Under the pieces are notes generated by a model. The model worked only from the letters and a program-made list of their open reading frames with translations, was not told the origin of the DNA and did no database searches. From Umbilicaria muhlenbergii (Eukaryota; Ascomycota; Lecanoromycetes; Umbilicariales; Umbilicariaceae), in assembly GCA_000611775.1 (NCBI GenBank), contig KK106985.1, forward strand, positions 2,156,291 through 2,220,290: a DNA stretch of 64,000 nt, in the 5' to 3' direction. Positions within the stretch are counted from its first letter, which is position 1, and the number at the start of each line of letters is the position of its first letter. The position numbers and the translations under genes are program-made. Below, piece by piece: positions 1-10,706 of this stretch.

Positions 1-133
1 AGTCTTCACTGGGGACCTCTCAATAGCCCAGCAGTGAAAGGCAATGCTCAAAAATCCTAGGTGTGCAAGTGGGAAAGCTCAGTGGTCCCGGGGTTTGCAC
101 TTGGAGTTCTTCAACATTTCTTTTCCCTGGTGT

Positions 134-2299
134 CTATACGAGAAGGTTCCCTGCTGCAAAGTGCCACTTGTTCGGATAGAGGTTTGCCACTTACCAGCTT
201 CCTTTCTCCGCTTGCGGTGCGGATTTAATTTACAGCAGTTGATGATCGCGTTGACCGCAATCAGGATCGCAAGTGCCGCCGTCAACGCAGATTGGACTCC
301 TATCAAGATGACGCCAGTGATGGTTTTCGTGGTTTGCGCAATACCAAGCTCTTCCACAAACAGCAGAATGCAGATGACGGAGAGCGCCCTGACGACTTGG
401 ATGACGATGTTGATCCAATTGCCGGCTTTGGTCGCGTAAGGCCTGCTCCAAAGTAGAAGAACCAGCATCAGAGACTCGATTATCAGCTGCCCAGCCGTCT
501 GCGCTAGACCGTGCCCGTCACCAGCTGCAAGCACGCAGCCTTTGGCGAACATGTAGACAATAGCCGGCATGAAGAGCCACCAATACCCTTGCTTGTAATT
601 GTCATAGAACAAGCTGTACTTCAGCCAAGTTTCCTTGTCTTCGTAAAGAACTGAGGCATCCCCTTGAGTTTTCTTATGCCTGCGCGCCAGCTGCCAAATA
701 CGAAAGGTGAAGTAGCCCAATATTGCGGTGAAGACCCCCAGGGTAAGACCGGCGAGCAGTTTTGCCGCCCACGAATCGCCTTTGCGGAACTGAAAAATGC
801 AATATAACACCCATACACCATATAGCAAGAGTATCAAGTTGGTGATAGTTTTTGCCAATAAACCCCAATACCGCTTTCGAAAGTTCGTCAGCTTCTTGGG
901 AAATGATCCAAATAGTGCCCATATCTCCAAGGCGACCTTGAACAACAGTATACCAACAGCGATTGCCGCGACAATGATTGCGAATATCAGAAGAACAGTC
1001 ATGAAAGTATTCGCTTGCGGAATAAGAAGCTGCTCCACATAGCCCTCGATTCCGGATACCACGTGAGTGACCTTGTTGCCGGTTACAGTACCCGTACCGT
1101 TGCTGCTAACGCCTCCAACCTGAGTGCCGTTGACGTCCGCGGAGACTTCTCTCGCGCCGAGAGTAGCACCATTAAAAATGAACGTTATGCCACGCTTCGT
1201 TACAGTGCTCTGATTGGAAGCTGATCCATCGCTGTAAACAAGTGTTGCGTTCTCCAAGTATTGTACGCTGTTTTCCGTTAGGTTTCCTCCGGTGGCTTTC
1301 CTGAAGTCATCGATGGAAGTTTGCATAGTTCTCCAAGGTACCAGACCTCCGGAGAAGGCAAAGTTCTTGGTGAAGCTTCGATAAACTGGTGGATAGTTTA
1401 CACTGAGCATCCCGTTCATAGCCACCGATTGGAAGTAGCTCAAGACCTGGCCGAAACTGGGGCTCGCTGCATGACCGCCCGCCCCTCCTGCACTGCCGAG
1501 CGCTGAGACACCCGTGAGGAGCAAGGCTGCGCCAGCAACGCCAACTGCAACATACGAGACAGCAGGAACATCAAGAGTCTTGCCATTTCTAACCGTGGAC
1601 TCTATGCACGCAAGGTCTTTCTTATCGTCGGCGGATTGTAGTTCAACCTTGGCTTGGCCATCGAGATCGGGGACGGAGAATGCGATGGAAGGTATTTCAT
1701 TGACATAGTTCGAAGGTATGCTCTGTGAACCACGGGCTGCAAAGCTTCCAGCGGGGACTTAAGAATCCCAGTTAGTAAAATGAAGGAGTAGAGGATGGAG
1801 CGGGGTTGGGGTGGACACAAATGGCAATTCTCAGCGCGGAGGCTCCAACGATATCCCAACAGCAGAAAGAGGCTTCGCAAGAACTCCCAAGAGAGTAAAT
1901 TGTAGAGGTCTTTCCACTGTTGAGTTATCGAGAGCGTCCTCCATTGAAGATTGTCACCTGTCTCCACCAGTCAGACGTACCAGGACACAATTGTTCGACT
2001 TTCGTTTCTGCAGCACATGGATCAAATCTTGTCTGATAGACCTGCTTGCCGTATGCGGTGATGGACAGCAAAGCGGTCACATTTTGCACCTGCGAGCTGC
2101 TCCCTGCCAAGTCAAATGTCACGGTGTTGTCAGAGCGATCGAATTGCACGTTGACAGTGTTGACGCTAACAGTCGAATTGCTCAAGCATGATGTGAAACC
2201 GGATATTTGTAGGATGTCTGCTCCGAGTACTCTGACCGGCAGAGTCCCAAGAAGGCAAAGTGTGGTAATGGTTTTGTATAGATGGTACCGCAGTCTCAT
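134..2299 (-). CDS. Flc/TRP-like membrane protein (ML-like lumenal domain plus TRP-like channel domain)
   Basis: A polytopic membrane protein of the fungal flavin-carrier/TRP-like family, linked in yeast to FAD transport into the ER, calcium homeostasis and cell-wall integrity. Exon 1 is 2299-1981 and exon 2 is 1757-195. The 1980-1758 intron begins GTACGT, and joining gives the family motif EQLCPVPAG. Residues 1-26 look like a signal peptide. The ML-like domain (about 27-165) has conserved cysteines near 38, 95 and 105 and several N-x-S/T sites. A hydrophobic segment lies near 175-195, and a run of membrane helices starts at about residue 330. A GTAAGT donor at 194 follows KRRKEAG, so a short last exon exists, but its acceptor is not certain. 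Possible stops lie between 136 and 20; the lower limit given is one choice. The start was chosen for the signal peptide; upstream in-frame codons look like leader. Family is firm, transported substrate is inference. Confidence 0.85.
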
Positions 2300-3899
2300 T
2301 GTGCTGGTAATGCGGGCTATGACAGGCCACAACGAGGGCGGGGTTGGGAGTGATGGGATCAAGGGACGTTGCTCTCCAAGAGACGATGTCGATAGCGTTA
2401 CTTCGTTAGTTGTTACACCCACTCCTAGATGGAGAGTTTTCGCATCCGAAGATAAAGGGTAGAGTGTCGGATTAATGAGCGGTCGGGAGCGTATCTCTGC
2501 GTGGGTGTCAAAAGAGCGAAAAGGTAAATAGTCTGACTCGACCTGTCGAGAGTCGAATCGAAGGAAGGATAGAATGTCGAAAGGAACTCAGCAGCAAGCC
2601 GTCCCACAAGCAGTCAAAGAATGAGGTCGGGTCATTTTTCTATTAGGAATTGGTTCACCGTGGGTGGGCTTTGAAAAGACGTTCAAAGCAGTGGGAGCGA
2701 GTGGATGCAAGAACAAAGACTGGAAGCACATCGAGGCGCTCCTTAGCAGTAGATTCCGAGGTCAAGATAGGTGAAGATAAGTGAAGAATGAAGAATGGTG
2801 AAAAGACGTCAACTAAGGTAGTCTAAGGAAAAGAGGGAGGTTTGCAGCTTGGCTATGCCTGAGGTGCGAGTGCTAGGGATGCCTTGTACGCATGAGTGGC
2901 ATGGCAGAGGCGCTTCTAGTCTCATCAAGGGCCCCTGACCCCTAAAAAACGAGGCACTAAAAGAAAAGAGAGAAAAGAGCAAAGAGCAAAGAGAGAGCAG
3001 GGGTCTTGAAAAGCACAGCCACTCAGCGTCCAGCATGCTTTCATCCTAGAGCCGTCCAAGACGGGAAGCCACTTTGCACTAACCGGCCAATGCAGGGACG
3101 CGTGGGGCCCTCGAAGTCGTGTCTATTTCCGGACCATTGTGATGTTTCCATGCATTCACGGGAACACTCAGCTACCTTACCCATTCGAGAGACTTGGAGT
3201 ACAGTGCGTGAGTGCCTTTTGGAGGAATCGATCAAAATGCTCGGGCCACTGAGTACCACAACGACAACCACAATGACATTTACTTATAGACTTCGCACTA
3301 AGGAACCGGGGCCTCGTCGCAGTGAAACGCCCACCAATCCACAATCCCAAATCCCACGGCCCACGGCCCACATGGCCTGCGCCCATGCCAAGAGTCTGGG
3401 AGCATCCTCGCTACCTTACTCCGAGTACTCCAGTGTCTGTAAGGTATCCGTCCAGTCGTATTCGTACTCTACCCTAAGATATGGCCAGTGAAGACTTGCA
3501 GACGTACAGGAACGTCGCAGCAAGTACCTTAGTTCTCCGAGTGGGAAGTCTGGGGACTGTTACGACTGCCCTAACCCACACTCCACACGCAACTTACAGA
3601 CGGGCCTTTGTTGAACACTCGTTATCTCATGTAGCTCCAGGTCATCCGGGTCTACACTTTCCACTCCAAACACCCTGTACTGCTTCCCTTCGTGTACTGT
3701 CGTGGGGCCCGACTCGCGGCGAATGCGGCTTAAGGTTTACGATGCCTAAGTACGCTGTTGACCTTTCTGTACCTTGTCCATTACCAGTCTAGGCAGAATC
3801 CATGTAAGCCGCAGGAGTCGCACTGCACCTTGCATACAGATTGCTGCTTGCCTTGCTCAGGCTTCGAATCGTCGATGTATCGTAAAGCGTTGGGTTTCT
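2300..3899. other. Intergenic: Flc-gene promoter side and DPB2 3' side
   Basis: About 1.6 kb between two minus-strand genes. Open frames such as 3006-3491 (+) show no recognisable domain, no splice-linked partner and low-complexity composition, so I regard them as chance. The purine-rich stretch at about 2950-3000 lies in the presumed promoter side of the Flc gene. I see no RNA gene or repeat. Confidence 0.6.
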
Positions 3900-6314
3900 T
3901 CAGAATGTCGTTTCCCTAGTCTTGCCTCGTCGTGTCCTTGCGTCATACTCCACCCACCGGGCAACACCTCGCCTTCCTTCTGCTACAAGTCTCCCGGGAT
4001 TCATGACGTGACAGCCTTCGTAGGTGACCGCAAATGGAGGGGCTTCGGGGTCGACTAATACCAGTGCAGTCGGAAGTGGGTAGAGCTGCAGCGCATCCGC
4101 ATAGTCCCAAAGTACCGGCCGCGATGTCAACGGGAATGGCGAGAGATATCCTTGATCAAGGACGGTTTTAACGAGCCTCCGTGCTGTAAAGAGGTCGGCG
4201 GTACTTATCGAGCTGGTGCTTCCGGTCGCCTTGCCGGCAGGGATATGGGATTCAGCGGCCTCCACTGTTGGATCTATCTCCATCGATTCGTTTGCTTCGT
4301 TGGCCTCACCGATTGCTGACGTCCCCGGGGAGCATTCCTGCTTGTCGTAGGCATCGCCCACTACTGTTTTTCCTGCGTCCAAAGATTGGAACCGGATGGC
4401 TCCACGACGAAGCCGACTGGACATATCGTCGCGGAAAATAACCACTTCTTGTGCTGGTCCGAAGAGACTCAAGCGTGATGGGTTGCTCGTCCAAACCGCT
4501 TCTCCATCCATCTTCTTGCCCGTTGACTTCTCCACTTCCGCGTTGGCTGTTGCAAACGCTCTCTTAACCCGTGAAGTGAAGAGCTCCGGAATGCCCCTTT
4601 TGGGCACCGGCGTAGCTGCACCAGCAGAAAAGGCTGAAGCCCAGGGGTCGTTGTCTCCCGGCACGAAGATGAAAGTGGCAGCCTGGAGCACTGTCGGGAA
4701 CTCTGAGAGAGTGGAAGCAAGCGAATTCAAGTATTCCTTGTACTCAATGCTGCCACCGCTGCCGCCTCCCGCCATGACCGCATGTTCGACGAAGTTTCCA
4801 ACCAGGACGACGGTCATTGGAGTGTCTTCTGCCGACTCCGCAGCATACAGCGACAAAACCTTTTTCAAAGCCCGCAAGGTCATCGCGTTATCAAGATTTA
4901 GCTCGCCCATGATCACCATTCGACCCCTTCCGTCATTCAATGCGCCTGTCGATGTACGTCTGAGAACACTTTGTTCCAACCTCCTCATTCTCGATCCCGA
5001 AGCTCTTTCGCTTCCTACGCCAAGGAAGTCCACCCAGCCAAAGCCACCACCTGCGCTCACTTCCCCGGTACCGTTGCCAGCGCTCACACCCAACGTTATC
5101 TCTCGGCGTTCACACGGTGGGCCGCCGACGGAAAAGCCAACAAATTTCCCGCCGATAGTCCCACCCACCCCGCCACCTCCACCGAGCCCTGGTCCTGCGG
5201 TTGAACCTTCCTCTTCATAAACCCCGTCTACTAATACTATCATACCCGGCGTAAACCAAGCTCCATCCTCGGGGACCGGCTTCGCATGCTGGAGGTCAAG
5301 TGCTATGCTACCGGTCAAGTCGGTAATGGCTAGCGTCCCCGTGGGGGCTATCGTGAGCAGTCCAAGGAGCAGGTGGCTGCTCCCATTACGGCCTAGCAAG
5401 TTGGCGATCGGTGTGAGCTTGTAGGCTTGCCGCGCAGTCGCCAAGGTCGACGATGACCTCTGAAGGGAATGGGCCCATGATGGGGCTATAGTGGGTGTTT
5501 GAAAGGATTCGTTCCGCAGCAAGCGCTGGTGTACCAGGTTGTAGCGATGCCGGAACAAGTGAGTCTTATGCGACGGAGGAGGTAGCAAGGATGCAGCCGT
5601 TGTAGCTTTTTCGAAATGTTTTTGGCCTACATTGTAGATCAACCGTGGCTGCTTGAACGCCCCAATGACCGTAAGCCACCGCCTCGGATCTCTTTGTTGG
5701 TCCTCGTCCTCAACCTCCTCGACGTCCAGACCTGAAATTCCACTTTGACTATCTTCTCTTCCCAGCAGCCCCGGTCTCTCGTCAAGCCGATTCACCCCTC
5801 CGTCATTGCCTGGCGCTCCAAATGCGAAGCTTTCCTGACGACTCAGTCCCTTTTGTTGCGTGATCTTTCCCCCACTCATGCAACCTTCAAGGTTTCGAAG
5901 TATAAGCTTGAGATCTTCCCCGTCGCCGTCGACAATAATTCCGCCCCCAGCCTTCTTCCAACTCTTTGCCATTTCCTCCAGCACCCTCTCCGCAAGACCT
6001 TCTTCGCGCCATCCCGAGCCGCAGTACTTCCCTATGAACGTTGCGAGGGCTTGTAGAGCAGTCGAGGTGAGTGTCAAATTGTGTTTCTTTGTAAAGGTTC
6101 GAAATGCCAACGGACGGAGTGTAGCAGGCGGAAGTAATATAGGGAGTATTGAAGGCTTTATAGACTGCGGTGGCGGATTGTGAAGTCGGATAGGGTGGAT
6201 GGGTGTACCGAAGGCAGGTGAGGAGGAGGGGATAACGTTCGAATGCGCCGGCGTGGGCGCTGCTTGGAATATGGTCGCCTTACGAATGGTGGTCGAGTTA
6301 TCTGATCTACTCAT
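3900..6314 (-). CDS. DPB2: DNA polymerase epsilon subunit B (Dpb2)
   Basis: Second subunit of the leading-strand replicase Pol epsilon. It links the catalytic subunit to the CMG helicase in the nucleus. One uninterrupted 804-residue frame. Residues 27-45 contain the fungal Dpb2 N-terminal pattern VIPSSSPAFGTPIHP; an N-terminal helical domain follows (about 55-150), then an acidic linker near 196-206. The OB-like part lies at about 310-420. The inactive calcineurin-like phosphodiesterase fold runs from about 460 (VIMGELNLDN at 467-476) through VPGDNDPW (551-558) to TSNPSRLSLFGPAQEVVIFR (609-628). The metal-binding residues of true phosphatases are not conserved in B-subunits, as expected. It is divergently transcribed from the histone-chaperone gene, 370 bp apart, and that spacer carries replication-type cell-cycle boxes. 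The length is typical for filamentous fungi. Confidence 0.93.
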   Translation of the reverse strand: MSRSDNSTTIRKATIFQAAPTPAHSNVIPSSSPAFGTPIHPIRLHNPPPQSIKPSILPILLPPATLRPLAFRTFTKKHNLTLTSTALQALATFIGKYCGSGWREEGLAERVLEEMAKSWKKAGGGIIVDGDGEDLKLILRNLEGCMSGGKITQQKGLSRQESFAFGAPGNDGGVNRLDERPGLLGREDSQSGISGLDVEEVEDEDQQRDPRRWLTVIGAFKQPRLIYNVGQKHFEKATTAASLLPPPSHKTHLFRHRYNLVHQRLLRNESFQTPTIAPSWAHSLQRSSSTLATARQAYKLTPIANLLGRNGSSHLLLGLLTIAPTGTLAITDLTGSIALDLQHAKPVPEDGAWFTPGMIVLVDGVYEEEGSTAGPGLGGGGGVGGTIGGKFVGFSVGGPPCERREITLGVSAGNGTGEVSAGGGFGWVDFLGVGSERASGSRMRRLEQSVLRRTSTGALNDGRGRMVIMGELNLDNAMTLRALKKVLSLYAAESAEDTPMTVVLVGNFVEHAVMAGGGSGGSIEYKEYLNSLASTLSEFPTVLQAATFIFVPGDNDPWASAFSAGAATPVPKRGIPELFTSRVKRAFATANAEVEKSTGKKMDGEAVWTSNPSRLSLFGPAQEVVIFRDDMSSRLRRGAIRFQSLDAGKTVVGDAYDKQECSPGTSAIGEANEANESMEIDPTVEAAESHIPAGKATGSTSSISTADLFTARRLVKTVLDQGYLSPFPLTSRPVLWDYADALQLYPLPTALVLVDPEAPPFAVTYEGCHVMNPGRLVAEGRRGVARWVEYDARTRRGKTRETTF

Positions 6315-6684
6315 CTTTTTCAGTCGCTACTCATATATGTCAGTCAAGTGTTTTCGGGTCGCAAAGAAACCCCACGGCAAGGAAGAGGCCAGAGCCAGGA
6401 CGCGTATAGTGGGATTCGCGCGACGCGAAACTACTTTGTCGCGAAATCTTCGGATTCCAGTGGATTTGCGAGATTTGGTACAGTACCTCTCTATCGCCAC
6501 AATCAGCATCATTAACGGCTAGGTATCCCGTAAAGTGCCTGCGCTCCATCTTCGAACCCAACTCATCATCAGTGCACCCTACACTGCCTCAACATTGAGA
6601 TAATTCGTCCGATCGCGCATTTCTCTAGTCTCCAGTTACGACCACTGCTACTACTGGTCCAGCGGCGAGGTGTAGACCACAACT
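6315..6684. promoter_or_regulatory. Divergent DPB2/histone-chaperone promoter with MCB/SCB-like cluster
   Basis: The spacer holds ACGCGT at 6400-6405 (perfect MluI cell-cycle box). CGCGAAA occurs at 6424-6430 and again at 6440-6446 (SCB/E2F-like), and TTCGCGCG at 6415-6422. All four fall within 47 bp. In yeasts and other fungi such boxes bind MBF/SBF and drive G1/S transcription, which fits a replication subunit and a histone chaperone. Binding here is inference. Confidence 0.6.
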
Positions 6685-8192
6685 ATGGCAGAATCGGCAG
6701 GGCTACGACCCGAACCGGAGACCTTACAAGCTACAGTCGCTGGGGATGCCGATTTGAAAGCCCGTCTCCAGAATCTCATAGCCCAGGCAACCCTCAAATA
6801 TTCGGTGAAAGACTACAGCGCAGCGGCCGAGATGTACTCACAAGCCACCGAATTACAGGCAGAGCTTAACGGCGAAATGTCGCCTCAAAACGCTGACTTG
6901 CTGTATCAATACGGCAGATGTTTGTATCACGTTGCAGTGAGTCACAGCGATGTTTTAGGCTCGAAAGTTGCGGGAGAGAAGCAGCGCGAGGAAAGATCAA
7001 AGACGTCGAAAAGCCAGAAGCAGAACGGTGGTGGTAGCGCAAATGGACTGGCTGATGGAAAAGAACGGATAGCGGAGGAGGCGGTCACTAAGATCGTGGA
7101 GGAGAAAGATGGTGGGGAAGAGCCAAAGGAAAATCGCACCGTGGATGATAAGCCCTACTTTCAGTTTACGGGCGATGAGAATTGGGATGACTCCGACGAA
7201 GAAGCAGACGGAGCTGAGGGCGGTGAGGAGAACGCCGACGAGGAGGAGGACGATGACGACTTCGTCACAGCTTATGAAGTCCTTGACCTAGCCCGGGTTC
7301 TACTGGTCAAGAGGATAGAAGAAATACGTGGGATTGAGGGCAAGGGAAAGGCTACAGCTGACTCGGAGGATATGAAGCAGCTCAAAGAGCGTCTGGCCGA
7401 TACGCATGATCTACAGGCGGAAATATCCCTGGAAGGCGAGAGATTCCCCACCGCGGTGGTAGACTTGCAAGCGGCCCTGAGCCTTAAGAAAGAACTTTTC
7501 CCCCAAGAGTCAAGTCTCATCGCAGAAGGCCACTACAAGCTGTCCTTGGCTCTTGAGTTCTCTTCGGTGACCCAGCAACGTGGGGAGGATGGGCAAGGCG
7601 AAGGTGCCAAGGCGTCACATGTCGACGAGGCAATGAGGGAAGACGCAGCAAAAGAGATGGAAGCGGCAATAGCAAGCTGTAAGCTACGCATACTACGAGA
7701 AGAGGCACGTCTAGTGTCAGATCCAGTATCCAGCGTGGCAACGGGCAAGCACAAGGTTACGAGGGAATCGATCGACGACGTCAAAGAAATGGTGAAGGAC
7801 ATGGAACAGCGGGTAAGTGACGTGACTCGGTAGATTAGCCGGCCAAGCACGAAGTTGATCTTATATCACAGCTCGTCGAACTCCGCCAACCTCCCGTGTC
7901 CATCAGCGACCCCAGCGGCACTGGCGCAATCGATGGCGCAAACCCTCTCAGTGGGATCTTGGGATCAATTCTCGGGGAGACGCAAGAGGCGCAAAAAGCC
8001 AGGTTGGAGGAAGCGTCCAAGAGTGCGAACGATTTGACGAACCTGGTAAAGAGAAAAAAGCCTACGAAGACGCAGAACCAGCTCAACGATGGTGAGAGCG
8101 TCATCACGGTTAACGGGAAACGGAAAGCCGACTTGGCCGAAGAATTAGAGGAAGCAGGGACGGGGAAGAAGGCGAAGATGGAGAATATGTGA
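6685..8192 (+). CDS. NASP/Hif1/Sim3-type histone chaperone (SHNi-TPR protein)
   Basis: Nuclear chaperone for H3-H4 (NASP in animals, Hif1 in budding yeast, Sim3 in fission yeast, where it delivers the centromeric H3 variant). Exon 1 is 6685-7812 and exon 2 is 7872-8192. The 59-bp intron runs GTAAGT to CACAG and joins ...DMEQR to LVELRQPP; 482 residues. A first TPR unit lies at about 25-90. A lysine/glutamine-rich linker leads to a strongly acidic patch at about 168-193 (DDSDEEAD and a run of E/D), the histone-binding feature of this family that interrupts a TPR. SHNi-TPR repeats follow at about 235-295. A coiled C-terminal part carries a basic nuclear-localisation-like GKRKAD and KKAK near the end. 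It shares its promoter with DPB2. Family is sure; H3-variant specificity cannot be read. Confidence 0.9.
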
Positions 8193-8712
8193 GGTTGCCC
8201 GCTCACCTTCGGCTTTTCCATTGTCCCGCATCGCATTTGGAGTTGTGGCACTACTTTCGGATGGTGGTGGAGGGCGGCCTCACGGTTTGGGATATCGGGG
8301 TGGCTCGTGCCTATTTTCGATACCGTACTTGATACCACATCGTCTGTTGATTTGCGCTTTGTGCAGAGAGATGACGCAGCAAAAAAGGACAGAAGCTGAA
8401 TATAATTTCGACTCTTGCTTTGCCAGGATGCATATCATGATTCATTTATTCATCCTTTCCGGTCATACAGACAACGCCCCATCAAACACCTACAGGGGTG
8501 ACCAACACACGCCGAAACCAATTGGGTATTTAGATCTGGAACGTGCTGTGCTAAAGCCATCCGCCGCCTCATTCAGTATGTGAGATGAGTGAGCATTCAT
8601 CGTATTCTCAAGATCCAACCCCATGACTTCGATCCCGGCAACGGCCTCCGCACAAGTGAAACGAAGCTGTCCACTCCTCCAAGATTTCGGTGCCATCGTT
8701 TGGGACCTGCGC
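8193..8712. other. Convergent intergenic spacer
   Basis: 520 bp between the 3' ends of the histone-chaperone gene (+) and the Yippee gene (-). Presumably two 3' UTRs. I see no gene or repeat in it. Confidence 0.6.
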
Positions 8713-9492
8713 TCACCTCCCACCATCGTTTTTGGACCCCTCCGCCACGTCTCTCCCAAATCGTCTCCCTTGCCTCCTCTTCGTTGCCAGCGTTGGACTC
8801 CACACCCCGGCAAACAGGTCTTCACACTCGTCCTCATCTTGACTATCAAACTCCACCACTTCCTCCTTGACTCGAGCCAGGCTTTTGTGGTTTGCTCGAG
8901 ACGGCGGTATTTCGACAACCCAGTCGTCACCATTCCGGTCGGCTGTCTCATTCTCCCAGCAGGACGATGAATATATCTTCTTGGTCTCCAGAATGAACTT
9001 TCCCACCTTGTATCTTTGTGATTCCTCCTCGGCGGCAACGTACTTCCATCCCAGCACTTGGCCGCAGAAAGCACAGCTAACGTCGCTGACTGTGTGAGCG
9101 CCGGTGACCAGTTGCCTCGGTACAGCTTTCAGGGTATGCGTATTGGGTAAAGACGGGGTGTTATTTGCGGTCGTTGTGGGCGACATGCCGCTAGCCACGG
9201 GGGAAGCTGACACGAGATAGGCGCGCCCATGACGACCTGTGAAACCTTTGCTGATGATTTGGGAAGTGAAGCAGAGGTCTGTGGCGCAACGGGCACAGCG
9301 AAGGTGAGACTTGTGACCTTTGAGATACTGATCCGGTGGACCTTTTGTCGCAGCTTCTGGTGACGGGATAGAAGAGTCGCTGTCGTTGGAAGTGGTGGAG
9401 TCTGTGCTGGATTTGCGGCGACGGAAGGGTATAGAAGGAAGGAGGTATGTAGGGAAGACCGAGGTTTGGGAGCCTCGACCGAGGAAGGACAT
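8713..9492 (-). CDS. Yippee-domain zinc-binding protein
   Basis: Single-exon gene of 259 residues. After a serine-rich N-terminal tail (1-60) comes the Yippee fold. A first CxxC pair (LRCARC, near residue 66) and the conserved phrase SKGFTGRHGRAYL occur in the first half. The second half contains VTGAHTVSDVSC and a second CxxC (CAFC) followed by GQVLGWKYV. The four cysteines form the structural zinc site of the Yippee/Mis18/cereblon fold. A proline/serine/threonine insertion (about 96-120) separates the halves, as is common in fungal members. The C-terminal 70 residues are acidic then basic and unique. Fungal Yippee proteins have no well-established function; Mis18-like centromere roles apply to a related family only. 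The gene is convergent with the histone chaperone. Confidence 0.85.
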   Translation of the reverse strand: MSFLGRGSQTSVFPTYLLPSIPFRRRKSSTDSTTSNDSDSSIPSPEAATKGPPDQYLKGHKSHLRCARCATDLCFTSQIISKGFTGRHGRAYLVSASPVASGMSPTTTANNTPSLPNTHTLKAVPRQLVTGAHTVSDVSCAFCGQVLGWKYVAAEEESQRYKVGKFILETKKIYSSSCWENETADRNGDDWVVEIPPSRANHKSLARVKEEVVEFDSQDEDECEDLFAGVWSPTLATKRRQGRRFGRDVAEGSKNDGGR

Positions 9493-10706
9493 GTTAGATG
9501 ACTTGCTACTGTCCAGTATGGATGTCGGATTGAGGCGGCTCAGTTATTGTATACTACGGTTGTTAAGGCTTGAGCATCCGATGAGGATAGAAGAAGCAGG
9601 CCGGTCAAAAGAGACATGGAGACAAAGCGCCGTGTCAACAGCGAGTCAGGGTCATTTCCATGGAGGGAGCAAGTGCTTTGTTCGACAGTACCGCACCGAA
9701 CGATAGCTCGTAGTTGATGCGGTGTTCGGTCCTTTCAAGACAAGGTATATAGCGCAAAGAGGAGTGAGCAGAGAAGGGCGAGCAGGAAAGAAAGTAGGGA
9801 GCAGGGAGCAGATGCAGGGAGCCACCATCCGGGCTGAGGCGGAAAAGAGGAGGTGGGCATTCGAGACAGGCTCGACCGGGTGGGCGACGAGGGGGGTGAA
9901 TGGCGTGAACATGATTGAGTGACGATTATTGCGTGATGATTGATAACTGGTCAGTAATAACTGATGATGATTGGGGAGGGGCTGCAGGCCTCATGATCAA
10001 CCCACTCGTGCCACTTTACCGAACAACGCCTTTCTCGTTCCCCTCCTCGTTCTCCATCCGGTCGATCCCTTATCGCTTATCGATTAGAGTGCTCCGAGTA
10101 CGGTTAGGTGTGCATGAGCATGAGCGTCTCGAACATGCTCAGATAACACTCCTTACCTCGACCTCTACATCTCACATGCTGCACTGAACTACTCCGATAT
10201 GCTGGACTCGTGCCGGGGATGGCCTCAGTGCTTGGCCAGTCAGTAGTACTAGATTCAGCATCTCCTTCGTCCACGCCAACCGCAATACCATGGCCCGGAC
10301 CTGAAGTGGGCTCCTCAGGCAGCTGCCCTCACTCGAAGGCAGCCTCGCCTACCTGATGCATCTACAAGCAAAGATGTAGAACACACGCAGCATGTCAAGC
10401 TCAAGGTAATCACAGAGCGCTAAAACTCCGCCACTTGGGATCATCGAATGTTGCATTGCCATCGTTGACTTCTCGAGGAGCGCGCCGGCAGAAAGCTGCC
10501 ATTCAATCTGGCCCTACTGAATGCATGCAGTTATGTACAGAAAACGCCGATGGTGTGTGAGCAAAGACAAGATAGTTGTGTCTCAAGCGTGCCCTTAAAC
10601 TCGAGAACTCCTCTTAGTGGTCACGCAGTGAAAGTCCAACGCGCCCCCAAACGTCCACCAATCAAATTATCACTGCATTTCGACACACATGAAAACAGGA
10701 CTGCCG
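9493..10706. other. Intergenic: Yippee promoter side and antizyme 3' side
   Basis: About 1.2 kb. Short frames on both strands (for example 9652-9912 and 9915-10187) carry no recognisable domain. A small TGATGATTGATAACT-type repetition lies near 9925-9975. I see no RNA gene or transposon. Confidence 0.55.

Noticed and set aside
3098-3103. Single ACGCGT in the Flc upstream region
   Set aside because: A lone 6-mer is expected several times by chance in this GC-rich half; no cluster.
3006-3491. 161-codon open frame in the Flc/DPB2 spacer
   Set aside because: No domain, no splice partner, odd composition; treated as chance.
4396-5220. 274-codon plus-strand open frame
   Set aside because: Exactly antisense to DPB2, proline/serine-rich and without motif; a shadow of the GC-rich gene.
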